Translations under genes and position numbers: made by a program
In this document: positions 45,288 through 53,497 of the stretch, piece after piece
Layout of the letters: every line of letters begins with the position of its first letter
Position numbering within the stretch: the stretch's first letter is position 1
The notes under the pieces: model-generated
The model's input: the letters and a program-made list of their open reading frames with translations, nothing else
What the model was told of the DNA's origin: nothing
Database searches by the model: none
Source of the DNA: Methylobacterium sp.
GTDB taxonomy: Bacteria; Pseudomonadota; Alphaproteobacteria; Rhizobiales; Beijerinckiaceae
Assembly: GCF_019745455.1 (NCBI RefSeq)
Contig: NZ_JAIETD010000133.1
Coordinates: 1 to 64,000 of the forward strand
Reading direction: 5' to 3'
DNA length: 64,000 bases

Positions 45288-46436
45288 ATGAACGCCACCT
45301 TCGACCGTGCCGCCGCGCTCCCCATCGCCGAGCGCCCGGAACGGCGCAGCTACCTTTTCGGCCCCTTCGTCGACTTCTTCTGCCTCGGCGGCAGTTCCCT
45401 CATCTACATACCGCTCCTCTAACTGAGACCTGCCGAGGATTATCGCGGTGCCCTCGCCGTCGCCATGCTGCTCATGGCCAACGCCATCAACCACCCGCAC
45501 TTCGCGCATTCCTACCAGATCTTCCATCGCGACTTCCGCCGGAAGATCTCCGGCCCGGATTATCCTCGGGTCCTTCGACTCCGCTTCATCGCGGTCGGCA
45601 TCGCCGCTCCGATCGTCCTCGTCTTGTTCTTCCCGGCGTGCGTCATGAGCGGCGACCCTCGCATCCTGGGGCTCGCCGGCAACCTGATGGCGTTCGTCGT
45701 CGGCTGGCACTACGTCAAGCAGGGCTACGGCATGCTGATGGTCGATGCTGCGCTGAAGCGGCGCTTCTTCTCGGCTTCCGAAAAGAAGATCCTGCTCGTC
45801 AACAGCTACACGGGCTGGCTGTTCTCCTGGCTCGCCATCAACGTCGCCACCAGCGAGCGCTCGCTGTGGGAGCTCGACTACTAGTCCTTCACCGTGCCCA
45901 GACCGATCCTGGTCGTTGCCGGCCTGGCTCTCGCCGTCACCACCGGGCTGACACTTCTCATGCTGGTGCGCCGCTGGCGGAGCGGCGCCAAGCTTCCCGT
46001 GAACGGCCTCGTCGCCTATCTGGCGAGCCTCTACATGTGGCTGCTGCTGGTGCGTCTCGACCCGCTCTGGTTCCTGGTCGTGCCGGTGCTGCACTCGCTG
46101 CAATACCTCGTCGTCGTATGGCGCTTCGAAGCCAATTATCAGAGGGGACAGCCAGGCGGGGGCACGCCGTCTATGCCCGTCATGAAGCGCCTGTTCGGAA
46201 CGGCGGACCGCGTGCGGGTGGCGGCCTACATCGTCGGCGGCGGAGTTTTGGGATTCATCGGCCTCTGGGGTCTGCCGATGCTGCTCGATGTCGTCGTGCC
46301 GTACGACAAGGCCGTTTTCGGCGACACGATGTTTCTCTTCATCTTCTGGATCTTCATCAACATCCATCATTACCTGATGGACAGCGTGATGTGGCGGCGG
46401 GAAAATCCCGACGCGCAGAAGTATCTGTTTGCCTGA
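45288..46436 (+). pseudogene. Multi-pass membrane protein interrupted by two in-frame stops
   Basis: One reading frame of 383 codons runs from ATG 45288 to the stop ending at 46436, with no frameshift but with TAA at 45420-45422 and TAG at 45882-45884. The conceptual product has about eight transmembrane helices and several histidine-rich membrane-edge motifs: NHPHFAHSY (His69, 71, 74), VVGWHYVKQGYG (His141), VLHSLQYL (about 269) and INIHHYLMDSVMWRRENP (His360, 361). I know of similar conserved hypothetical proteins but no assigned function. The histidine pattern recalls membrane metal enzymes such as hydroxylases, which is speculation. GTG 45279 is an alternative start. Confidence 0.8.
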
Positions 46437-46509
46437 AGCCGAGATCAGGCTCCCCGGTGCCGGCTTTCCTGCCGAAGGATGGCGACCCCGAATGACGGGG
46501 GCGTCGTCC

Positions 46510-47454
46510 TCAACGCGCCTTCAGCACCGTCCGGCAGGCGGCCGGCAGCGCAGCCATGGTCATAGGCGGCTTCGGCTTCACCGGCTTGGTCGAGGGTTTC
46601 GGGTTCAGCACGGCGTCGCTGAACCAATAAGCGAGTTCGTCGCCGCAGCCATCACCGCCGGGCGGCGAGGCCTGGTCCTCGCACTGGCCTGCACCGTCCG
46701 GGCAGGAAAGGCGGATATGGTAGTGATAGTTGTGCCCGTACATCGGACGCACCTTGGAGAGCCAGCCGCGGTCGCCGCCCGCCTCCCGGCACAGCGCCTT
46801 CTTGATGGCCGGATTCACGAAGAGGCGGGCCACCTCGGGCTGCTGGGCGGTGAGGCGGATCAGCTTCAGATGCTGCGGCGTCCAGACATCCGGGTCGATG
46901 TCGAGGCGGTCGGCCCGCACCACGTTGGTCGCGGACATCTCCTCGCGCTCGGCCCGGCTCAGGCGGCGGTTCGGCATCGGCGTCAACCAGACATCGGCGT
47001 CGAGGCCGAGTTGGTGCGAGGCGTGGCCGGTGAGCATCGGGCCGCCGCGGGGCTGCGACATGTCGCCGACGAGGAGGCCGGGCCAGCCGACGCGGGGGAC
47101 GGTGGCGGCGAGCTTCTCCATGAAGGCGACGAGATGAGGCGTCCCCCACATCCGGTTGCGCGACAGTCGCATTACCTGCCAGGTCGGCCCGTCGACCGCC
47201 AGCGCCTCGCCGCCGGCGAAGCACCCCCTGGCGTAGGAGCCGTAGGTCGCCTCCGGCCCGGGCGCTGGGGTCGTCGCCCGGCCAAACAGCGCCTTGGCGG
47301 GAGTCGAGGGCGCATCGGGGTTGGCGAGGGGCGGAAGCGGCTTGGCGTCGAGGGTCCCCCTGTCCTGCGCCTGCGCGATGCTCGCGTGAGCGATCAACGC
47401 CAGTGACAGGAGCGCCAGGGGCGCGGTGCGGAAGCAGCGTGGGATCATCGGCAT
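46510..47454 (-). CDS. mepA: Penicillin-insensitive murein endopeptidase MepA
   Basis: The 314-residue exported LAS-type zinc metallopeptidase cleaves D-Ala-mDAP cross-links in peptidoglycan. It has a signal peptide (LALLSLALIAHASIAQAQ). The zinc-binding motifs are visible in LTGHASHQLGLDADVW and GHNYHYHIRLSCP. GYGSYARGCFAGG-like and MRLSRNRMWGTPHLVAFM segments match MepA. Six cysteines are available for disulfides, and a basic Pro/Lys tail extends the C-terminus. Confidence 0.93.
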   Translation of the reverse strand: MPMIPRCFRTAPLALLSLALIAHASIAQAQDRGTLDAKPLPPLANPDAPSTPAKALFGRATTPAPGPEATYGSYARGCFAGGEALAVDGPTWQVMRLSRNRMWGTPHLVAFMEKLAATVPRVGWPGLLVGDMSQPRGGPMLTGHASHQLGLDADVWLTPMPNRRLSRAEREEMSATNVVRADRLDIDPDVWTPQHLKLIRLTAQQPEVARLFVNPAIKKALCREAGGDRGWLSKVRPMYGHNYHYHIRLSCPDGAGQCEDQASPPGGDGCGDELAYWFSDAVLNPKPSTKPVKPKPPMTMAALPAACRTVLKAR

Positions 47455-47536
47455 GGAGCGAAAGCTAGTCCATGGGGGCCTCCTGCGTCGAGGGGTGGTT
47501 CGGCGATGGGCACGACCACCGCTCCGGGCGCGACGT

Positions 47537-48079
47537 TCACTTTCCGCCCATGAGCGGGTCGTCGCGCTCGGCCTGAGCGACCGCGATCTTGATGGTCTCC
47601 TTGCCGGCTCCGCTCACCAGGATGAGCACCGGCTGGGTGCCGAGCTGGAAACGCAGGCTCTTCGCGACGCCGTCGCAGCCCGGCCGCATCGTCGTGGCGA
47701 GCGGCGCCCTGATCGTGGTGCCGTCCTGGCTGACGTCGATCCAGGCGTTCTCCGACAGGGTGATCTGGTAGAGACCCGGTGTGACCGGCGCCGGGACGTG
47801 CAGCACGCCGCCGCGCGTATCCGGTTTTGGCTCGCGGGACGGTCCGATCGGCAGGCGGGCCTGAGCCTCTGCCGAGAGATCGAGGGTGGCGCCGGGCATC
47901 TCCACCGGCAACGTCGCTCCGGAGGGAAGATGCGGAAGGCCGGCCGCCGAGAACCATGCCTGCTCGCGCCGGATCGACCAATCGAAGGCGCCGCAGGGAT
48001 CGGCGCCCTGAGCCCACGCTGGAGCGCACCCGCCGAGAAGGGCGGTGGCGAGGAGCGGGACGCAGAAGCGCGGGGTCAT
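47537..48079 (-). CDS. Exported protein of unknown function
   Basis: The 180-residue protein has a signal peptide (FCVPLLATALLGGCAPAWAQG), possibly a lipobox (LGGC). The mature beta-rich domain contains CGAFDWSIRREQAWF and VTPGLYQITLSENAWIDV. The overall look is a small periplasmic beta-sandwich. The downstream neighbour on the same strand is mepA and the upstream neighbour is the Mop gene 3 bp away, so all three may share a transcript. I do not recognise a family. Confidence 0.65.
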   Translation of the reverse strand: MTPRFCVPLLATALLGGCAPAWAQGADPCGAFDWSIRREQAWFSAAGLPHLPSGATLPVEMPGATLDLSAEAQARLPIGPSREPKPDTRGGVLHVPAPVTPGLYQITLSENAWIDVSQDGTTIRAPLATTMRPGCDGVAKSLRFQLGTQPVLILVSGAGKETIKIAVAQAERDDPLMGGK

Positions 48080-48082
48080 GGT

Positions 48083-48292
48083 TCAGTCCACCGCGACCAT
48101 GACGTCAGAGGCCTTCACAACCGCATAGGCCGGCTTGCCGACTTCGAGCTTGAGGCTCGCCACCGCATCGTTCGTGATCGCCGCCGTCACGACCTGCCCG
48201 GCCGCGATCTCGATCTTCACATGCGCCGTGGTGGCGCCCGTCTCGATCGCGACGACGATGCCCTTGATGACGTTGCGCGCGCTGATCTGCAT
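48083..48292 (-). CDS. Mop-type molybdate-binding TOBE protein
   Basis: The 69-residue protein is a single Mop/TOBE domain: MQISARNVIKGIVVAIETGATTAHVKIEI, VVTAAITNDAVASLKLEVGKPAYAVVKASDVMVAVD. Such proteins oligomerise and bind molybdate or tungstate for storage or homeostasis. The start at 48292 is typical of the family; longer frames to 48472 are not. It ends 3 bp before the exported protein gene. No mod transporter is nearby. Confidence 0.9.
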   Translation of the reverse strand: MQISARNVIKGIVVAIETGATTAHVKIEIAAGQVVTAAITNDAVASLKLEVGKPAYAVVKASDVMVAVD

Positions 48293-48420
48293 GAGACGTC
48301 GTCCCCCGCTGGTCCCACGCGGGTTTCTCGCCCGCCGCCTGTGTCGATGCACCGAAACCGGCCGGCAGGCGCGACGACCCGAGGAGGCCGGTTCGTCCTC
48401 CGTGACCCTACTTGAGGAGT

Positions 48421-48732
48421 TCACCCGACGTCGTAGTCTTCGTCCTCGGATACCCGCCTCTTCACCCCCCATTCCGCCAGAGCCGCGTTGAGGTCGTCAA
48501 GGACGAAATGGCGGGCGCTGTCGCGGTCGTAGCCGTCGTCGAGGAGTTCGTCGTACTCAGTGCGGACGTGGCGGGTGAAGGCGACGAGGGCGAGCCAGGC
48601 GGCGGTCTCGGGCGCTGCGCCGCGAAGGCCGGGGCTCGCCAGCGCCCGATCGAGAACGGCTCCGGTCTCGAAGGCGGGAAGCCGCGGAGCGAGGCGCGCG
48701 AGCGCTGCGGCGAAGGCCTCTCGGCGTGTCAT
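48421..48732 (-). CDS. DUF2293 domain protein
   Basis: The 103-residue soluble helical protein has the DUF2293 pattern (WLALVAFTRHVRTEYDELLDDGYDRDSARHFVLDDLNAALAEWG) and an acidic tail. Function is unknown. It precedes the Mop gene on the same strand and diverges from a small exported protein gene. Confidence 0.82.
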   Translation of the reverse strand: MTRREAFAAALARLAPRLPAFETGAVLDRALASPGLRGAAPETAAWLALVAFTRHVRTEYDELLDDGYDRDSARHFVLDDLNAALAEWGVKRRVSEDEDYDVG

Positions 48733-48804
48733 GGCCAGGTACTATCTCTCGGTTCGGTTCCCGGTCGGTGTGCCATATTATGTCCATCGGGGTGCGATAG
48801 GCGG

Positions 48805-48817
48805 CGTACAATGTACG
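48805..48817. promoter_or_regulatory. Perfect palindrome in divergent gap
   Basis: CGTACA-A-TGTACG is a perfect 13-base odd palindrome between the DUF2293 gene and the small exported protein gene. It resembles the size and TACAATGTA core of MarR-type operators. No regulator is adjacent. Confidence 0.35.
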
Positions 48818-48918
48818 GAGACGCACCGACGCATCCCGGCTTTCGGGTCCATAAGGGATCGTTCTCCGAATCTCCCTATGCTCCGTGATCGCCCTATTCC
48901 GACCGACAGGAACCCGTC

Positions 48919-49176
48919 ATGCGCCTTGCTGCCTTCCTCATCCTGACTCTGCTGGCGGCGGGGCCGGTCGTCGCCCAGCCTTCGCCTGCGCGGAACACCA
49001 CTGCAACCGGCGCCACGAAGCCGCCGGGCAATACCGAACGTGTCGCCAACGCGCCGTTCTCGAAGCCCGGGACTGAGGCCGCGATGATCAAGGCCCAGAA
49101 GGCGTCCGCCGCCCGCGACAAGGCGTGGGACGCCAAGATGCGCACCACGATGGGCTCTATCTGCCAGGGTTGCTGA
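48919..49176 (+). CDS. Small exported protein with C-terminal CxxC
   Basis: The 85-residue protein has a signal peptide (MRLAAFLILTLLAAGPVVAQ), a Thr/Asn-rich linker, a lysine-rich helix (MIKAQKASAARDKAWDAKM) and ends with ICQGC. CAGGA precedes the ATG. The terminal CxxC may bind metal or take part in thiol chemistry. I do not recognise a family. It ends 27 bp before the OpuCA-like gene. Confidence 0.65.
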   Translation: MRLAAFLILTLLAAGPVVAQPSPARNTTATGATKPPGNTERVANAPFSKPGTEAAMIKAQKASAARDKAWDAKMRTTMGSICQGC

Positions 49177-49203
49177 GGCCGAAAACTCTCGGCTTTCGAC
49201 GTC

Positions 49204-50139
49204 ATGATCCGCCTGGAGGCGATCTCGAAGCGGTATTCGGGAATCGCGCGACCCGCCGTGGACGGTCTCGACCTCGTCGTCGCGGAGGGCACGACCTGTG
49301 CCCTGATCGGTCCTTCGGGCTGCGGCAAGTCGACGACGCTGCGCATGGTCAACCGCCTCGTGGAGCCGGATGCCGGACGGGTTCTGGTCGGCGGCCGCGA
49401 CGTCGCCGATGTCGATCCCGTCGCCCTGCGGCGCTCGATCGGCTACGTCCTTCAGGGCGTCGGCCTTTTCCCGCATCGGACCGTTGCGCAGAACATCGCC
49501 ACCGTGCCGGTGCTGCTCGGCTGGGCGCGCCCCCGCATCGCCGAGCGGATCGATGCGATGCTCGACCTCGTCGGCCTTGATCCCGGGCAGTTCCGGCATC
49601 GCCGGCCGGCATCGCTTTCCGGGGGGCAGCGCCAGCGCGTCGGCGTGGCCCGGGCCCTCGCCGCCGACCCTCCGGTACTCCTGATGGACGAGCCCTTCGG
49701 AGCGGTCGATCCCGCCGCCCGCGACCGCCTCCAGGCTGAGATCGGCGCGATCCTGCGATCCTTGCGCAAGACCGTGATTCTCGTCACTCACGACCTCGAC
49801 GAGGCGATGCGGCTCGCCGACGAGGTCGTGTTGATGCGCGACGGCCGAATTCTCCAGGCCGATCCGCCGCTCCGCCTCCTGGCAGCTCCCGCCGGACCAG
49901 AGGTCGGCGCCTTCCTCGGCGAGGATCGCGGCCTGCGCCGCCTCTCGCTTCTCACGGTCGCGCAGGCCGCCGTACCGGGCGCGCCCCGAGATGCTCCGGA
50001 GATCGCCGCCGAAGCCTCGTTGAGGCAGGCGCTGGCGCACCTCTTCGAGACTGGCGCGGAAGGCCTGAGGGTGTCCGGCGCGATGCCTCCCATGCAGGTG
50101 ACCCTTGCGGCGATCCGGGATGCGGCCGCCAAGGCGTGA
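49204..50139 (+). CDS. OpuCA/OsmV-type ABC ATPase, orphan
   Basis: The 311-residue ATPase resembles glycine-betaine/choline-type importers (OpuCA). It has Walker A GPSGCGKSTTL, Q-loop YVLQGVGLFPH, signature LSGGQRQRVGVARAL, Walker B VLLMDEPFGAVD and a C-terminal regulatory extension of about 70 residues with LRQALAHLFETG, perhaps a degenerate CBS region. No permease or binding-protein gene follows, so its partners are elsewhere or it is a remnant. Confidence 0.82.
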   Translation: MIRLEAISKRYSGIARPAVDGLDLVVAEGTTCALIGPSGCGKSTTLRMVNRLVEPDAGRVLVGGRDVADVDPVALRRSIGYVLQGVGLFPHRTVAQNIATVPVLLGWARPRIAERIDAMLDLVGLDPGQFRHRRPASLSGGQRQRVGVARALAADPPVLLMDEPFGAVDPAARDRLQAEIGAILRSLRKTVILVTHDLDEAMRLADEVVLMRDGRILQADPPLRLLAAPAGPEVGAFLGEDRGLRRLSLLTVAQAAVPGAPRDAPEIAAEASLRQALAHLFETGAEGLRVSGAMPPMQVTLAAIRDAAAKA

Positions 50140-50574
50140 CCGGCCGGTGAAACGCCGCCGACGAAGGAACTCGTCGCGCTCGGCCTCTGCCGAGGGGGTT
50201 CCTGCCCCGTTTTGGGTGAAATACGAAAATCCACTCCGTTGACGGATGGCAGGACGCATCGCATCTTTACTGCGTGCCCCGGGCATCCGGACAGTCTTCC
50301 CAAAGGCTCTCTGGTCCAGGTCGCCGCGGTGATTTGATATGAGCCTGCTTGCGCCGCGTCATCAAACGCTAAAGAGCCGCGAAGCGTCGCCGCCTCGTGG
50401 TCCTTGAAGGAAAGGATGACTTGCCGTGACTGTTTCCCGACTGATCTTCGTCAATCGAACCCATCGCAATAAGGGAAGGGCATGCGGCTGCTGTCGACGC
50501 TGAACCCGCGTCCACGCCGTGAAACCCTCATCCCACCGTGCCGGCGCAAGCCCGGCTTTGCGAGAGTCCATGTC
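50140..50574. other. Intergenic, no gene seen
   Basis: This 435-bp stretch follows the OpuCA-like gene. It has several moderately AT-rich patches (GAAATACGAAAATCCAC, GATTTGATATGAG) that could be promoter material for the next small gene. No convincing hairpin, RNA or coding frame was found. Confidence 0.5.
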
Positions 50575-50922
50575 ATGCCTCAGCTTCAGACAGATCCGTC
50601 CCCGCGCCCCTACCTGCCCCAGGCCGCCCGAGCCGAACTCCAAGACCGGTTCGTCGACCACCCCGCCGAGCGGGCCGGCAACCGCCTGCACCGCGAGCCG
50701 GTTCCGACGCGCGTGATCGAGGTCGGCGAAGTGACCGCCGGCATCGCGGTTCCGGAGTCGCGCGGCGTCCGCTTCTTCTCCTCGCGCCGCGACTTCGATC
50801 CCCTCGACGGCACCGTCTTCGTCAGCGTCGAGCAGGCGGCCAAGGCCGTTCGGGCGCATTTCCGCGAGCGAACCAGGCCGGGCCAGGCTCGCGACCAGGG
50901 CGGCCGCCTCGGGGCGGTCTAG
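50575..50922 (+). CDS. Hypothetical soluble protein
   Basis: The 115-residue protein has no signal or membrane segment. The start at 50575 (MPQLQTDPSPRPYLPQAARAEL) is chosen; a longer frame to 50482 is possible. The central part VTAGIAVPESRGVRFFSSRRDFDPLDGTVFVSVEQAAKAVRAHFRER looks like a compact conserved domain. I do not recognise it. A terminator-like hairpin follows. Confidence 0.55.
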   Translation: MPQLQTDPSPRPYLPQAARAELQDRFVDHPAERAGNRLHREPVPTRVIEVGEVTAGIAVPESRGVRFFSSRRDFDPLDGTVFVSVEQAAKAVRAHFRERTRPGQARDQGGRLGAV

Positions 50923-50949
50923 GCGGGGCGCCGAACCTCAGCGACCCGC

Positions 50950-50981
50950 GATCCTCGCTTGGCTCACGCCGGGCGAGGATC
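50950..50981. terminator. Hairpin between convergent genes
   Basis: GATCCTCGC (50950-50958) and GCGAGGATC (50973-50981) form a perfect 9-bp stem between the small hypothetical gene and the convergent M48 peptidase gene. The loop is 14 bases and there is no clear U-tract. Confidence 0.5.
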
Positions 50982-51023
50982 TTCGCCTTGGCCGGCGGCC
51001 CGGAAGCGCGGATCTCTCGCACC

Positions 51024-52496
51024 CTACTCGACCACGAGTTTGTAGCCCTGCCCGGGACGCAGGGCGGCGCCGCGCTCCAGCCCGTTGAGCACGAGGAAGC
51101 GGTCGGTGGCCCGATCGGGCACGACCATCCGGCGGGCGAGCGATTCGACGGTATCGCCAGGCGCAGCCTGCACCACGAGGATGCGCAGGGGGCGAAGGCT
51201 CTGCGTTTCGTCCGGGCTGACCGAGGCGAGGCTTTCGACCCAGCGCCGGAAAGGTACGTCGGGATCGGTCGAGCCCTTGGCTGCCATGATCATCCGGAAC
51301 GTGCTCTCGCCGACCCGCAAGGCGGCGAGCCGGAAGGTCCAGTCCTTGCCGCGCGAGACGGCGAAAGCTGCGGCGTTGCCGTTGACGATCCGGTTTTCGA
51401 GCCCGTCCAGCCCGTCGTTCCACGTGGCCCTCAGCACCTCCTCGAGGCTTTGCCCGGTCTTGGTCTCGACGAGATCGAACAGCAGGCGGCGGCTGCCCTC
51501 GTTGGTGGTGCCGAGGACCGCGCTGCGGGTGTTGTCGACGGTGAAGCCGTCCGGCACCTCGAAGGCGATGCCGAGGCCCGGGTGAAGGAAGCGCCGGCCG
51601 CGCACGACCCCGTCGGTGGGGTTGTCGCCATAGGCGATGCCGTCGATGCCGGCGAGATAGCGGCTGCGCTCGTCCACCCCGAGGCCGGGGGCCCCGATGA
51701 GCCGGGCGGCACGGGTGACGAGGGTGATGCGCTCGGCCGTGCCCGGATGGGTCGCCAGCATGTCGGGCTCGCCCGCGACGCCGGTGCCGGTCTTCATCGC
51801 CGTGGTGCGATTCAGAGCATTGAGGAAGCGCCCGGCCGCGAAGGGGTCGTATCCGGCCCGCGCCAGGGTGCGCACGCCGATCCGGTCGGCCTCCAGTTCC
51901 TGGTCGCGGGAGAAGCGCGCGAGGGCGAAGCGGGACTGGCTCTGAAGCTGCGCGCCTGTCTCCGGGTCGTTGAGCACGTCGGCCACCACCCTGCTCACGA
52001 GCTGCGAGCGCAAGGCGAGTTCGCTGCGGGCGCTGGCATGGCGCAGGGTGACGTGGGCGATCTCGTGGGCGAGCACCGCGGCGATCTCCGAGGTGTCGGT
52101 GGCGAGGGCGAGAAGCCCCCGGGTGACGTAGAGCCGGCCGCTCGGCAGGGCGAAGGCATTGATCACGCCCGAATCGAGCAGGGTGACCGCATAGGTCTCG
52201 TCCGGCCGCTCGGTCGCCTTCACGAGGCGGTCGGTGACGTCGCTGACGAGGCGCAGCGTACCCGGCGACCGGTATTCGCCTCCGAAGGAGGCGACGAGCT
52301 GGGTGTGGTCGGCATCCGGGGCGCTGCGCTCGCGTCCCGTGACGCGAGGAGCCTCGGCAGGCACGGCGATCGGGCTGATGATGGTACCGGTCTGGTCGCC
52401 GGCACAGGACGACAGGCACAGCAGCGCCAGCGCGGCGAGCGGCCCCGCGCCGCGGCGCGGCCGCGGTCCGATCCCGTATGGTGCGCTCCCCTGCAT
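51024..52496 (-). CDS. M48-family lipoprotein metallopeptidase
   Basis: The 490-residue protein starts with a lipoprotein signal (LAALALLCLSSC), followed by a peptidase M48 domain with the zinc motif AAVLAHEIAHVTLRH and the downstream acidic ligand in SRDQELEADRIGVRTLARAGYDP. The C-terminal half carries a beta-rich region and a LysM-like segment (VVQAAPGDTVESLARRMVV, LRPGQGYKLVVE). It resembles BepA/YfgC or LoiP-type outer-membrane quality-control proteases with an added peptidoglycan-binding tail. Translation from 52496 gives the lipobox at the right place. Confidence 0.88.
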   Translation of the reverse strand: MQGSAPYGIGPRPRRGAGPLAALALLCLSSCAGDQTGTIISPIAVPAEAPRVTGRERSAPDADHTQLVASFGGEYRSPGTLRLVSDVTDRLVKATERPDETYAVTLLDSGVINAFALPSGRLYVTRGLLALATDTSEIAAVLAHEIAHVTLRHASARSELALRSQLVSRVVADVLNDPETGAQLQSQSRFALARFSRDQELEADRIGVRTLARAGYDPFAAGRFLNALNRTTAMKTGTGVAGEPDMLATHPGTAERITLVTRAARLIGAPGLGVDERSRYLAGIDGIAYGDNPTDGVVRGRRFLHPGLGIAFEVPDGFTVDNTRSAVLGTTNEGSRRLLFDLVETKTGQSLEEVLRATWNDGLDGLENRIVNGNAAAFAVSRGKDWTFRLAALRVGESTFRMIMAAKGSTDPDVPFRRWVESLASVSPDETQSLRPLRILVVQAAPGDTVESLARRMVVPDRATDRFLVLNGLERGAALRPGQGYKLVVE

Positions 52497-52507
52497 GGTG
52501 TCGTCTT

Positions 52508-53299
52508 TCAGCGCCGCGGCGCCCGCTCCTCGTCCAGAACCTCGATCATGTCGGCGCTCGCGATGTCGAGCGACGGCCCGCGGCCGACATCGATCACACC
52601 ACGCACACGGATGAGGCGCCCCCTCAAGCTGGCGGCACTCAAACCACGTTCCTGCAAGTGCCGCCAAGTGCGTTTCGACACGGTTACCGTCAAGCCGTCC
52701 TGCCCCCGCCGGACGAAGTCGAGATAGGTACGCGCCGACCGCTCGCCCACGCCGACGAGGCGCCCCTGCGCGACGACGAAACGGCCGTATCGGGCCCTGA
52801 GAGAAATGCCGTCGTCGGTCGCCGGGCGAGGCCTCCGCCAGATCCCGCGCGCCTCCGCCCGCGCCGCCTGTTCCAGCTGCAGGAGAGCCGGCCGGCAAAG
52901 GACGTCGCCCTCGCCGGCATCGACCGCTGCGTAGCCGGCCGCGACGAGCTCCGCGCCGATATCCGTCGCCTCGCCCTCGATCAAGGCCTCGACCCGGAGG
53001 CGACCCCAGCGGTCGGGGTCGCCGCGCGCCGTTAGCGTCACTGCCTGCCCGCGATGGACGAGGAGGCGCGAGGCCGCTGCGGCATCGTCGTCCGGCTCTT
53101 CAGGCCAGCGTAGGCCCGAGAGGATCGCGCGCCCGCCCGATGCGAGGATGAGTTCGCCGCGTTGGCCTAGCGCCTCGATCCGGTCGGAGCGTGCCGCCGA
53201 CGTCCGGCATTCGGGAGCGGGACGCGGGCTTGCGGCAAATGCCGGCGTCCATGCGCCCGCTCCGGCGAGCGATGCCGCGAGAGACAGCCGCAATATCAT
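52508..53299 (-). CDS. Exported SNase-like protein
   Basis: The 263-residue protein has a signal peptide (MILRLSLAASLAGAGAWTPAFA). An SNase-like domain follows with partly retained motifs: LSGLRWPEE for the L-G-I-D-A-P-E segment, DRWGRLRV for the catalytic D-R-x-G-R region, and QLEQAARAEARGIWRRP, the usual domain end. A second OB-like domain (RFVVAQGRLVGVGERSARTYLDF) follows. The arginine normally in V-R-L is Ile, so nuclease activity is doubtful. It is 11 bp upstream of the M48 gene and probably cotranscribed. Confidence 0.78.
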   Translation of the reverse strand: MILRLSLAASLAGAGAWTPAFAASPRPAPECRTSAARSDRIEALGQRGELILASGGRAILSGLRWPEEPDDDAAAASRLLVHRGQAVTLTARGDPDRWGRLRVEALIEGEATDIGAELVAAGYAAVDAGEGDVLCRPALLQLEQAARAEARGIWRRPRPATDDGISLRARYGRFVVAQGRLVGVGERSARTYLDFVRRGQDGLTVTVSKRTWRHLQERGLSAASLRGRLIRVRGVIDVGRGPSLDIASADMIEVLDEERAPRR

Positions 53300-53497
53300 C
53301 GCTGCCGAGATGTCCGCGCGCGCCACCAACGCCCCGTCCTCCGCTCCACCGGATCCATCTTGGCGTTTCCTTCCGTTGCATGACAGCCGCAGGTGGCAGG
53401 ATCGGTGCCATTCCTCATCCTCTGCGGCAGGCGGGTCACAGAGTACATCCGCCTCGGTTGGCCGCCCAGGCGGTTGGTGGTATGGAGCCCGCGGTGA

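Noticed and set aside
45420..45884. Stop-codon recoding (selenocysteine or pyrrolysine)
   Set aside because: The two stops are TAA and TAG. Neither fits selenocysteine (TGA), TAA is not a pyrrolysine codon, and no SECIS-type element was seen. Nonsense mutation is simpler.
45138..46370. 410-codon minus-strand frame opposite the interrupted membrane protein gene
   Set aside because: The product is a highly charged D/E/H/R-rich sequence with no domain, which is a normal antisense shadow. The plus-strand frame has clear membrane helices.
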